Source of the DNA: Blasia pusilla
Lineage: Eukaryota; Marchantiophyta; Marchantiopsida; Blasiales
NCBI GenBank assembly: GCA_050084515.1
Contig: CM114274.1
Span: forward strand, 3,410,001 to 3,474,000
Reading direction: 5' to 3'
Length of the DNA stretch: 64,000 nucleotides
The notes under the pieces are model-generated. The model did not search any database. It saw nothing but the letters and a program-made list of their open reading frames with translations, and was not told the DNA's origin. The position numbers and the translations under genes are program-made. This document shows, piece after piece, positions 37,171 to 47,700 of this stretch (position 1 is the stretch's first letter; the number at the start of each line of letters is the position of its first letter).

Positions 37171-38150
37171 TTGTTGATGCTCACGAGGGGCATGTGTCAA
37201 GCACGTTACTGGGGGGCGGCCACCGTTGTGTATCGCACTCCTTTATTTTCTGCTTTCTATGTTATGACGTTGGGGGGTACGCCTGCCGAAACTTTTCGGC
37301 TGGCCACTTCACTATGTGAGCGCGGAGGTGGAGTTCTTGCATCACGTTTAGAGGTGATTGCACAGGAGGTGATGGACCTGCCCTTGGAGCGCATGCTTGG
37401 GCGGTCCACGTCACATTCATGGCACGCTCTAGCTGCTAGGATGGCGGAGATGCCCACTAGACCCACGATAGAGTGTGCCATGGCTTCTCCTGGCGTTGTG
37501 TTGCTGGATAACCGAGGAGAGGTCTTCCAGTTGGTCAGTCCCAAAGGTAGAGATTTTAGTCCATAGCGCAACTTGTTGGATTCAAGAGCGCAACCCCTGA
37601 TGTTGGGGAAAGCGTCATTCAGAGGATTGGGCTTGACGAGAGCCGATGTGGAGCATTTTCCATTCCGGATACATTCATCCCTGGGTGGAGCGAGTACAAC
37701 ATGGTATATCACCCGAGGTCGTGGTGAGGATTCACCCGGGACATCCCACATATGAGTTTGTGGTGCAAGCCAGGGCGATAGTGAGTGATGCAAAGTCCTA
37801 CAACGTCTTGGTTGGTGGAGCAATGTTATACCCGATGGGGTTTTCCCTGGATTATTGGGAGGAGTCAGCGTCCTACAAACCAAGATGGAAGTCATGTGAT
37901 GGGCGCCTTAGCTCATTACCCGTTTGATTCACAGATGCAGTGATCGAGCGATGGCTAGGAGAAGTGGCGACCTTAGTAGCATTTAGTAGTGCCATCACTT
38001 AGCCTTGTGATTTGATTGAGGGACATGTCCATGCAGAGGATACTCCCGTTCCTAACATTTCTTTGGAGAGGAGTGTTATGGTAGCCGCATCATTCCGTGG
38101 AGGAGATGTGCCGTTGTGGGGCTCGACTGCGGAGCTTCGACGATTGGCAG
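37171..38150 (+). pseudogene. aspartic protease region of element 2
   Basis: Similar to element 1 throughout. The active-site loop reads LLDSRAQPLMLG (about 37575-37610), with Arg in place of the essential Gly of D-S-G, compatible with a single G-to-A change. A short deletion near 37725 shifts the frame before YNVLVGGAMLYPMG. Catalysis would be lost even without the stops. Confidence 0.7.
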
Positions 38151-38157
38151 ATGAGCA

Positions 38158-39343
38158 CGTGCAGACCGTGTGGAGCGAGGCATTTGTACCAGAGCGTGAC
38201 GGGTCTGAGGAACTTGAGGTAGCAAGGAGTGCTACGATGACACCCTTGGATACCACACCCATCGTGTGGCGTATTCCGGAGGAGGATATTCAGATGTTAG
38301 ATCTCTTTGGAGGGATTAGCATCGGGTTAGCTGTTGTTTTGCAAGCAAGAGTGCGAGTGCAATAGTACCTGTATGTGGAGAGTGATGATGTTGCAAGGCG
38401 CGTCTCACTACGACATGTGGCGCAGTTACACCTATGTTTTCCCAACTTATTGTCTACGTCCGCAGTACAAGGGTACTAGAGTTCCCTACCAAGGGATATT
38501 TTGTTGCTAGGGGCGCAAGACTTGGAGCAGGTAGGGATCATTGATTTGGTCATTGCAGGTTGGCCATGTCAGGGTCAATCGAGTGCTGGACGAGGCATCG
38601 GGTTGGCTGACACTCGATCCAGATTATTTTGGGAGATGTTGAGGATCTTGAGATATTTGCAGGAGCATCAGTCCCGTTCTCCAGCTTACATTTTGGAGAA
38701 TGTACCAATCTTGGGCGATTCAAGGTCATAGGTGGTGACGAGTGCACATCAGGTGCGTGCCTAGATCGGCCCAACATTAGTTTTGGATACGGCGAGTGTG
38801 GGTTCTCGAGCACATCGCCCGCATCTATGGTGGACCAACATGTGACCACATGAGGTGTTACGGAGAGCGTATGCAAGAGTGGAGCGGCCCTCCCACTTGT
38901 TAGTGGATTCCATTCTGGATCCGGATCGTCAATCACATGCAATGAGGCACGATAACCGACCGCCGTTGACTGTGGTGAATAGGGTAGGCCCGTCGCGGGC
39001 AGTCTTTCCCACGATTGTGAGTTTTCGCGCTTCCTATGCATACAAGGAGGCCGGTCTTGGCTTGGTTTGGGATGACCAGGTTTAGAGGTTGGTGGAGCCC
39101 AACGCCGACGAGAGAGAGCGGGCGATGGGATTTCCCATAGGAGTGACGGCAGTACCGTCAGTGTCAGAGGCATCACGACGCCATGTCTTGGGTCAGGCGA
39201 TGGATATGAATTGCTTGACATGGATCTTTAGCTTGGGAGTGGCTGAGCAGCGTCGGATGAGATCGCGACAGATCACAGCGGTTGCATTGGTGAGCCCCAT
39301 GCCTATCGAGACGGTGGAGGAAGTGGCTGGGGGCGAGACCTGA
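38158..39343 (+). pseudogene. cytosine-5 DNA methyltransferase domain (DNMT3-like) of element 2
   Basis: The better preserved copy: one frame from 38012 to 39343 with only point stops (near 38363, 38476, 38729, 38761, 38839, 39083) and no frameshift. Motif I LDLFGGISIG (about 38298), YVESDDVARRV, motif IV GWPCQGQS with Cys codon 38567-38569, LADTRSRLFWEML, ENV, SRAHRPHLW, and the C-terminal DERERAMGFP then RRHVLGQAMDMN (motif X-like). The canonical I-to-X order excludes the permuted DRM type despite the DRM/DNMT3-like tail. The same frame continues into RT at 39578, so the domain was part of the pol polyprotein. Confidence 0.87.
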
Positions 39344-39577
39344 GGAGATCGACACATCAGAGAAGATTGGGAGAGACACCCTTGGACTTCTTGGGATGTT
39401 TTGCAGGTACGCCAAGAGATGATAGCCACAACATTGAGCGTGGTTCCGGGCACTGCATGTGGAGGAGATCAGAGTTTGCAGTTGGTTGCAGGAGAGCGGC
39501 CAAGTGTTGGTGTTCGAGACGGGGTTGCACCATAGCAACCATCGATACCCGCGCCGGAGAGTCCTACCGTAGTCACG

Positions 39578-40440
39578 ATGGAGACTTGGGAGCCAGATAT
39601 GGGCCCTAAGTTGACAGGAGAAGAGCGGCACCAGATACATCAGTTCCTTAGGAGTTATAGGAGCTACTTTGCATTTAGCATGGAGGATTTGGGTACGCTG
39701 AAGGGACTAGGGATCCGCATTGAGTTGTCGAGTGAAACGCCGATCTTCCGACGACCCTACAGGTACAGTGATATGGAGAGGGCTCTGATTCATAGAAGGA
39801 GCCATGACTTGGTTGGAGAATGGATGTGCATGGCAACTAGATGGATAGGCGGATGTGTGGGGATTACCGGCCTATCAATCAGCAAACGAAGTCTGGTAGG
39901 TATGCCATGCCCACTCCTGAGGAGATCTTTGATGTGATTGGTCACGCAAAGGTCTTTAGTTCATTGGATTTGTGAGTCGGATACCATCAGCTGCCTATTA
40001 GTTTGGAGGATAGGTAAAAGATGGCATTTTGGGGCATCCATCCTCACGGGAAGGATTGTTTGTACCACTGGCGGTTCTTACCATTTGGGTTAAAGAACGC
40101 CCCGGTTGAGTTTCAAAGGGTCATGGATAAGATCTTGGCAGGTTTGGATTTTGCTAGGTGTTATATTGATGACATTGTAGTCTTTAGTGCCACGATTGAA
40201 GAGCATGAGCGACATCTAGAGGAGGTATTTCGATGATTGCAGTTACATGGGCTAAAGCTACATTCAGGCAAGTGTAAGTTCTTCTACGACTAGATTGAGT
40301 ACTTGGGTCATACGATATACCTAGGTGGCCTTGGTGTTCAGCAGACAAAGGTAGAGGCTATTTCACGCATTCCACGCCCTACAGATGTGAGCCGCATTTG
40401 TGCATTCATGGGATTGGCGAACTTGTATTGGCAGTACTAG
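39578..40440 (+). pseudogene. reverse transcriptase of element 2
   Basis: Matches element 1 RT, with a short deletion around 39815-39830 that removes the IVMPAKK-type segment. WRFLPFGLKNAPVEFQRVMD, CYIDDIVVFS (about 40160-40190) and GHTIYLGG are intact. TGA at 39973 is at the same place as TGA 19997 in element 1. Confidence 0.87.
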
Positions 40441-40452
40441 AAGGGATTCAAT

Positions 40453-40985
40453 TTGATTGCGAAGCCACTGACCTTGCTGACCAAGGTGGATCATGAGTGG
40501 CGCTGGGAGGATGAGCAAGAGCGAGCATTTTTGCTGCTCAAGGACAGATTGACGTCCGCGCGCATCTTGAGGAGACCAATCAGGGGGCGTCCTTTCCAGT
40601 TGCACACAGATTGGAGCATGTTGGGGCTTGGAGCGGTGCTCACCCAACATGATGATGAGGGTAGAGAGTTCATGGTGGCTTACGCTAGCCCTTCGAACAA
40701 CGTTGCAGAGGCAAAGTACAGCTCGTATGAGGGTGAGTGCTTGGCTGCGGTGTGGGCTGTTGCACATTTTAGGTGTTACTTATTCGGCAACCCCTTTACC
40801 ATCATCATTGATCATCAACCACTAAAGTGGTTGATGGAGTCCGACAAGCTTACAGGAAAGCTTGCGAGATGGGCTTTGTTGCTGTAGGAGTACGATCTTC
40901 ATGTGGTACATAGACCTGGGATGCTCAACCAGGATGCAGATGGGCTAAGTCGTAACCCATGCTCAAGTCAGCGAGATGCAATTGG
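40453..40985 (+). pseudogene. RNase H of element 2
   Basis: 144 codons open from 40453, with LTLLTKVDHEWRWEDEQERA, LHTDWSMLGLGAVLTQHD and IIDHQPLKWLM. One stop at 40885 separates it from LNQDADGLSRNPC. Confidence 0.87.
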
Positions 40986-41099
40986 AGCTCGATGGCATGG
41001 AGAGAGTGATGAGGAGTCAATGTCAGGATGGCACGCGTCAGCCTATTTAGGTTTGTTGGCTATGGAGAACCAGAGTGTGGAGACTTTGATAGCGAGGTT

Positions 41100-42410
41100 T
41101 GATGGAGAGTCCTTGGATCCCGAGGCCAATAAGGAGACGACATGTGGCCGAGATATTCATGATGATGGAGTAGTCTTGGAGTATCTGCGTACTCGTAGCG
41201 TTGCAAGCACAGTGGGTGCTAGAGAGCGGGATCGGGTCCTACAACGGGCCAGACGGTTCCGGTGGGAGGGCACACATGTGTTGCGAGTGTGGGAGGATGG
41301 TAGAGTGCGTGTAGTGCCTCATCCTTTGCAGAGAGCACATTTGGTGCGTCATGTCCACGAGGAGTTGTGTCAGTTTGGAGTGAAGCGGACATACAACTTG
41401 CTCCAGATTTAGTATTGGTGGCGAGGCATGCAGATTGACATTTAGCAGTTTGTTGTCAGATGCATGGTGTGTGATCGAGTCCGAGCATCGTTCAATGCTC
41501 CAACTCCACAGTTGCATCCACTTCTGATCATGGGTTAAGGTTATAGATAGAGTTTGGATTTCGCAGGACCTTTGGCTTTGATTGAGCGCCATAGTCGTTA
41601 TGTGTTGGTGATGGTCGAGCACTTCTCGAAGTGGATAGAGTTGGTTGCATTGCCTGACAAAGCGAGTGAGGGAGATGCGTATGCCTTCCTAGATTGAGTG
41701 TTAAGTCATTACGGTGCACCAACTGAGGTGTTGAAAGACCAGGGTACAGAGTTCCGCAGGGAGTTTCATGCCTTGTGTGATCATGCACTGATTGACCACC
41801 GCACTACTTCGCTAGATCATCTTGAGGCAGATGGATTAGCGGAGTGGGTTGTGCAGACGGTGAAGAGAGGACTACATAAGTATGGCTTGCAGAGAGGTCA
41901 CCTAGGAGATTGGGACCTTCAATTGCCGTGGTTGGTGATGGGATACAGATTCAGCGGGCAAGCATCCTTGGCGTCTTTCTCATCGTACTTGTTGCTTTAT
42001 GCTGAGAGCCAGATTTACCAATGGCCATTTGTCGAGATACTAGAGGTGTTGAACCTTGATGACCTTGATGTATGGATGCGAGCATGTTCTGAGAGGGCTA
42101 AATTTTTTCGGAGAGTGATGCCCATGGCGTTTGAGAACTTGGCGATTGCGCAACATCGGGATACGTTGAGATATGCGACTATTTGGCGAGGTGGTTATCG
42201 ACCTACTATTCGGAGGTTTCATCAGGAAGACTATACCTACTTGCAACAGACGGCATCCATGACGTTGGATGTGACTACAGAGCGCACCATCTTGAGAGTG
42301 CTTGAGGTTTTTCCATCATGTGTTCTCTTATTGGAGAGACGCGATGGTATGGTTTGGAAGGATCATGTGTGTAACTGTGCGCCATGTCATCTTCCGAACA
42401 TTGACGGTAC
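41100..42410 (+). pseudogene. integrase of element 2
   Basis: H2C2 module (HEELCQFGVKRTYNLL; CMVCDRVRASFN), then SLDFAGPLAL, VLKDQGTEFRREF and EADGLAEWVVQ at the D-D-E sites. Stops at 41410, 41443, 41535 and 41548 and near 41696. The long open part, 41698-42591, holds the second half of the core and everything after it. Confidence 0.87.
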
Positions 42411-42438
42411 AATTGATCCAAGCTTAGCCATAGTTTCT

Positions 42439-42591
42439 GCAGACTTGCGGTGTATATTGTGTGGTTCCGCCTGTGGTGCAGCCACTATGCTAGTCTGTGA
42501 TGGATGTTCGATAGGATGGCATATGGCATGTTTGACGCCACCTCTCACTAGGGTTCCTCAGGGACGATGGATGTCTCTCAGATGTACATAG
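42439..42591 (+). pseudogene. PHD finger of element 2
   Basis: Open and in frame with the integrase. CILCGSACGAATMLVCDGC then GWHMAC and GRWMSLRC. All zinc ligands except the seventh (Ser for Cys) are present. It ends at a TAG three residues after the last usual position, so the finger is the true C-terminus of the polyprotein in both copies. Confidence 0.82.
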
Positions 42592-42901
42592 AGTAGGTAG
42601 TTCTACATTATGACTTGTGTCTGTGATATGGATGACAAGAAGGTGACTAACAATGGGGCCACATGAGCACCCGGCCTTCTTGCTCTTAGCGTCCGAGAGA
42701 TGTATGTCATGGCAGGTAGGGATAGATGGCTATCTGGAGTTAGAGGGATCTAACCACCAGCTAGGAGGGCGATTGGAGATATTTTGGTACTTCTTGTCTC
42801 GTTGTTTGGATGCCATGAGTTAGCATGGGATCGTGCATGTTTGTGTGTGTGTTTGGTGATAGCAATGTATGTTGTGTAGCGATGTGTCTGCGCACGACAA
42901 C

Positions 42902-43525
42902 TGTCACGTCTTTTAGGATAGATTGTTGAGATCTAGTAGAGCGCTTTTGTGAGTAGTGGAGTACAAGCTCAGTCGGTCGAGGATGACCTATTGAGGCCCC
43001 GAGAAACCCAAGAGAACAGGTTTTCCCTTCGTTTCGGCTCATTTAGAGCCATATTGAGGAACTTACTATTTTAGGTAAGTATCATGTTGAATATATGATC
43101 AACTTTGTATTTTTGGTAAGTGGCGCTTGACCTCATACATCAGGTCAAGAGCCAAGGAGGTGACTTGGGAGCATAGTTACCATGGAGAGAGCTTGGGAGA
43201 GGGGAGGGGTATACCTCAAGGAGAGAGAGTTTGAGAGCTCATTCTCTCTTTGTTGAACCTCTTGGCATAAGGCGGCGGAGCTATGGTCCCTTGCCTTGTC
43301 AGTGTAACCCAAGCCTCTCATTAGGAGAGTGGGTTTGGTTTGACATGAGAGAGAGTGCACACCTGTGAGAGCTATGGTGTGAGATGGTGTAGAGAGAGAT
43401 TGGATCTTATTTTAATTGGAGATATTTTGGTACTTCTTGTCTCGTTGTATGGATGCCATGAATTTGCATGGGATCGTGCGTGTTTGTGTGTGTGCTCGAT
43501 GACAGCGATGTGTATGTGCACAACA
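42902..43525 (+). repeat. 3' LTR of element 2
   Basis: TGTCACGTCTTTTAGG to GTGCACAACA, 624 bp. Shares with element 1 the AGGTCAAGAGCCAAGGAGGT, GGGGAGGGGTATACCTCAAG and CTCTTGGCAT segments. An extra tail copy precedes it (42776-42901). Confidence 0.85.
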
Positions 43526-45270
43526 TCAAACTAGTTTTACAAATATGCACACATCAAAAATTATTTTGTTCTGATAATTCCATCCTAGTCACCCATCCCT
43601 TTTCAAATATCTTAACTTCTTCAACCACCTCCTTTCCTAGCAAACCAATCTTCCAATATAACTACCCTCATCTCATTTTCCATGAGTTCTAATGAGTTCC
43701 AATTCAAGGTTGAGTGGTAGGTAAAACAAGAATAGTTTAGAGGGGCGAAAACCCATGAGACTATCCACAAAATACAAAGGGCGGCAAGACAACCATAAGA
43801 CGCAAAAAAATAAGAATCACGACGAGTGTTAGCCATGAGAAGCAGAAAACTCATGTTAAGGTTACAAGATCTTTTTGGAGAATTCAAGATGTGCAAAATC
43901 TACTAGGAGACTCCTCCAAGCCATCTTAGGGATGAACAAGTCAAACAAAGTGTATGTGGGATGTTATCCTCGTTAGGGTTGTAGGCCAAAACAAACGGCC
44001 TGAGGTGGATAATGATAAAGTTGGGATTACCTTGGATAACCCCACAAGTACCTAAGGGTTAGAACAAGGTATTAACCATATGTGGTGTTGTCCCGTGTTT
44101 CACGGTTTTAGCTAAAGAACCGTTCGGGATCCACCTTAAGGAAATAACCACGACGCTCTGATTAAGCTGAGAGACTTGGGAAGATTGATTGAGGCTTGGG
44201 AAAGAGACTTCCTTGGGATAAAATATGTGTCTCAAGAGACTAAAAATCGTTTAGCGCTTGATGACCTACCTCACTATGTAGATGTCATATTTTAGAATGA
44301 AACTGAAAGTCAATTCCATTTAATCGGATTCATTTTAAGGGGAAGTAGATCATTAAAACCCTCAAATTGATTGACTCTTCTTATGTAGAAGAGGTGCTTG
44401 TACATTGAAGAAGTTAGCATTCTCTCTTGATACATAATTGAGTAAATTTTCTTTTTTAATGTTCATTCACTTCATCGTTTCCTTTCAGTCTTTTGAAATG
44501 ATTAAAGATTCATTTCCCTCCTAAAGCACAATGAACCAAGAAAGAATTCACTTTGGTGTAGACAAAGTTCCTTGGAGTCCAATAAATCCTCCCTCCTAAG
44601 ATGTCTACTCTTATCCTCATGTTTACCTTTTCAAGTAACCCTTACTCTTTCAAAGCTCATATTACAACACTTTGGAATTCCTTGCAATCTCATATCAATC
44701 CCTTTCATGATAAGAAGAGTGAAACTCTCTTCTTTGATCAACTTACTAGAGCAATGAATATCTTCGGCAACAACAAAGTTGGAGTCTTCCTCTTTAGGAC
44801 TTCTCTTCATGATATGCACAAAGTTTCAAATAGGTATCCTGGTCTCTTCTTTCCTAACTAGACCTTTACCATTGGCAACACCAATATAAAGTCTTGCATC
44901 CACACTCACACATAAAACACACACATGGTACAAAAGAAGATTTTGGAAATACTAACTCTTTTTCTATTCCATAATTCTTGAGACAAACAGTCAGGACTAT
45001 ATAGTTGATCCTTCCTTGGATTAATTCATTCCTTAAAAATGATGTTGCTCCTTGTCATTTTCTACCTCTAATTCCCTACAAACCACCTCTTCAACAAAGA
45101 TTCACATCTCGGCATTTCTCATGATTTCCTAGACTTTGCTAATAGTTCTAAAAGCTTTTCAACCAACTGTACCATCCAAATGCGGGATTGGCTAATTGCT
45201 CTTTTAAGGCATTACTTTACACTACTAATTAATCTAGATTATTTTGTCCTAACTTCTTCTCCAATTGGAT
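43526..45270. other. unassigned DNA
   Basis: Open frames of 60-90 codons on both strands lack motifs. No repeat family was recognised. Pyrimidine-rich stretches around 44500-45300 give the impression of an old antisense coding region, not demonstrable by eye. Confidence 0.3.
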
Positions 45271-45278
45271 CACTCTCT

Positions 45279-45650
45279 CTATTGAAGTTGCTTACTCAAA
45301 TGCCATGTCATTCCTAGTTGTTTTGCCCTCTTGACTAACATTTTCAAAGTTTCTACTCTATCCACTAGCATTTGACAACTATCCAATTTTGTACCATGGT
45401 CTTCAACTGCTCGAGCACTCAGATTTACCATTACTCCTCCCCACTTGTCTTCAAGCTTGCCCATTGCCATCTTCATCTTATGAAGAGGAGGCTCTTCTTG
45501 AATATCCTATCCAAGCGACACTTGCATAGCTACTACAACGTCATCTAACAAATGGACTAGATGTGCTCCTACATATGTAAGTAACGTAAGAGTCACATCC
45601 TTTTCCTAAAGATTCATGAGTTTTTGAATTGCTCCACGACTGTCATGGCC
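45279..45650 (-). pseudogene. unidentified coding relic, helix-rich
   Basis: The minus strand from about 45650 reads in one frame with two TAG stops to a TAG near 45279. The last 65 codons (MKMAMGKLEDKWGGVMVNLS, then VDRVETLKMLVKRAKQLGMT) are Lys/Leu/Met-rich and look amphipathic. Coding-like by continuity only; no family recognised. Could be part of an old gag. Confidence 0.3.
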
Positions 45651-46249
45651 CCAATTCACCAACTTAATGTCTCCTCCAATGCTTCTCTATTAAAGTGTAA
45701 ATGTTTATTGTGTTCTTGGGTTGGTCGACTTGGAAAAAAGATACTTTTCAGTACTTGCAGAAGGAGGAGGAGCTCAAGCACAACATTATTTAAGTATCCT
45801 TGGAGATCATGTGTACGAGAGGGACCAAAAGATGAGGATGTCAACGGATATCCATAGGTATTTTATGAGTAGGATTAGAATAGATTACCATTACCATAGT
45901 ATTGCCATATTCTTGGTGTCAACTAAGCTCGGGCAAGGTTTGACCCATTGAGGAAGGTATCCCATAATGTTGGCTATGCAATGGGAACTTCTAATAATAG
46001 GACCATGCCATCTATTGCAAGAGAGTACAATGATACGATCAAGAGCATTTCTATATCTCCCCATGATTCATGGAGTAGGCACAATAAGGGCAATGTTAAC
46101 GTATTAGTAGGCAAAAGATACACTTATGCAAAATTATATAGGTGGTGACAGTTTATGATTTTTTTCCAAATATAAATGAATTTAAATTTTTAGTTGTTTG
46201 AGACTTTTTGTGTGAATTTGAATGGTGCATGAAAGGAAGTTTTAAGTTG

Positions 46250-46580
46250 TCTCATGTTGTTACAAACATGTATTAACCATAGTAATTCCCCTTCATGCCT
46301 ATTGACTAATTTGTGAGTTTAGTGGTATTGACCGTTAAAATGAGTTTAAAAAATCACAAAATATAGCAAATATATATTTGGAGAATGTAAGCATTCTACA
46401 ATTGCGAATCAACGTTATAAACATGTATCAACCATAGCAACTCCCCTTCACGCCCATTGATCAATTTGTGAGTTTAGTGGTAGTGGCATTGAACGTTTAA
46501 AAGAGTTAAAAATTTCACAAAATGTAGCAAATATATATTTTTGGGAATGTTAGCATTTTACTATTTCGAAGCAATGTTCT
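46250..46580. repeat. two-unit ~160-bp tandem duplication
   Basis: 46262-46420 and 46425-46580 share AAACATGTAT(T/C)AACCATAG, CTCCCCTTCA, AATTTGTGAGTTTAGTGGTA and TAGCAAATATATATTT in the same order. Confidence 0.8.
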
Positions 46581-47310
46581 TATAGGTATTAAAAAAAAAA
46601 AGGAAAAAACCTCCCAAATGCAAGGTACCATTTTTGGCAAATGGCCCTTCTTTTTGTGGGAGGATCATTTAACAATAACAATGTTGACCACTCCTTTGTA
46701 ATCCCAACCTAGATATCACAAAAAGAGGGAAGGGGAGGAACCTCAAGTACTTTGTGTGAATGAGCGACCGAACTTCCCACTAGCACTAAGCTTGATTATA
46801 TTTCCACATTGATGATATTAAATTAGACTTACATTAAATTAAGTTCTGCATTAAAATTAGCATGTGGGGATCCACTCTACCAATTGGTGAAGATGACCAC
46901 CTTTCATAATCTCTCTATCTACTTAAAAGAGGATGGGTTTACAAGAAACCCTCCTGTCATTTCAAGGGTCCTCTATGATCGACACCTGTTCTCTTGAAAA
47001 AAGAGATGTCACTTAAAGATAATAATCAAATTAAAAGGGAATTCTTACCAAAGTAACATATTAGTATAATTAAAAAGAGGAGCACCTCCCATGGGTCAGC
47101 AGACATCTTAAGAACAACTCTTAAGGTGGATGATGAAGGACAACCTACAAGTGAATATTGGAGCGAGAATTAATTTCGGAATTATTTTTCTGTAAAGAAA
47201 AATACATTTATGGGAAGAGTCGTCTCCCCACTCAGTAGCCGAAATTAATACCACTTATATTTAAAAACAAAATATTAAAAACCCAAATAATCGTAGTAGA
47301 AGTAGTAGTA
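46581..47310. other. AT-rich spacer
   Basis: No coding frame or recognised repeat. Confidence 0.35.
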
Positions 47311-47329
47311 GAATTGTCGTATGTAGGCG

Positions 47330-47700
47330 TAGTAGGTAGCCTACCAAGTAACAGGAGCCGGTCGATCGGAGAATCGTTCGCTCCTGCGGCCCTCGGACGC
47401 TCTCGGGGAACGCAGCCAAATCCAGCCATGACCTTTTTTAGCTGGCATGGTAGCGACGCCCGCCGGCGCGCTTGTACAGGAAGTGCGCGCCAGTGCGGCA
47501 GCCTTTTAGCGCGCGGTCCCGTTAGGGTGAATTCGTATACACCGGTCGCGACATTAATGTCTGGCCCGCGATTCCCAGCGGTTCTCGACCGGCGGAGGAC
47601 GTCACGCCTAGGTAGGGTAGCCTTACGACGATTGCTTTTCGCTCGCCTTTGCCTGGCCCCGTTCCTTGCTCGAAGGAACCGAACTACACTACTGTAGCGT
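47330..47700 (+). other. CpG-rich island, unidentified
   Basis: About 370 bp with dense CpG (for example GCCCGCCGGCGCGCTTG) inside AT-rich DNA. A 127-codon Arg-rich frame spans it, but GC-rich DNA gives open frames easily and no motif is visible. It does not match any rRNA or tRNA segment I can recall. Confidence 0.3.

Larger units (their letters stand above)
34115..43525 (+). mobile_element. element 2: second methyltransferase-bearing gypsy element, 5' LTR lost
   Basis: Collinear with element 1 from 34115 (matching about 13767) to the 3' LTR end, clearly similar throughout, with scattered base changes and small indels. It lacks the nested antisense LTR of element 1 but keeps the ~325-bp gag segment lost there. 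The 5' LTR is missing; a hairpin and older gypsy debris abut it instead. Order: leader, gag, protease, methyltransferase, RT, RNase H, integrase, PHD, purine tract, LTR tail, 3' LTR. Multiple stops make it inactive. Confidence 0.88.

Noticed and set aside
47314-47697. 127-codon Arg-rich frame
   Set aside because: Lies in a CpG-rich island where stops are rare; no domain signature.
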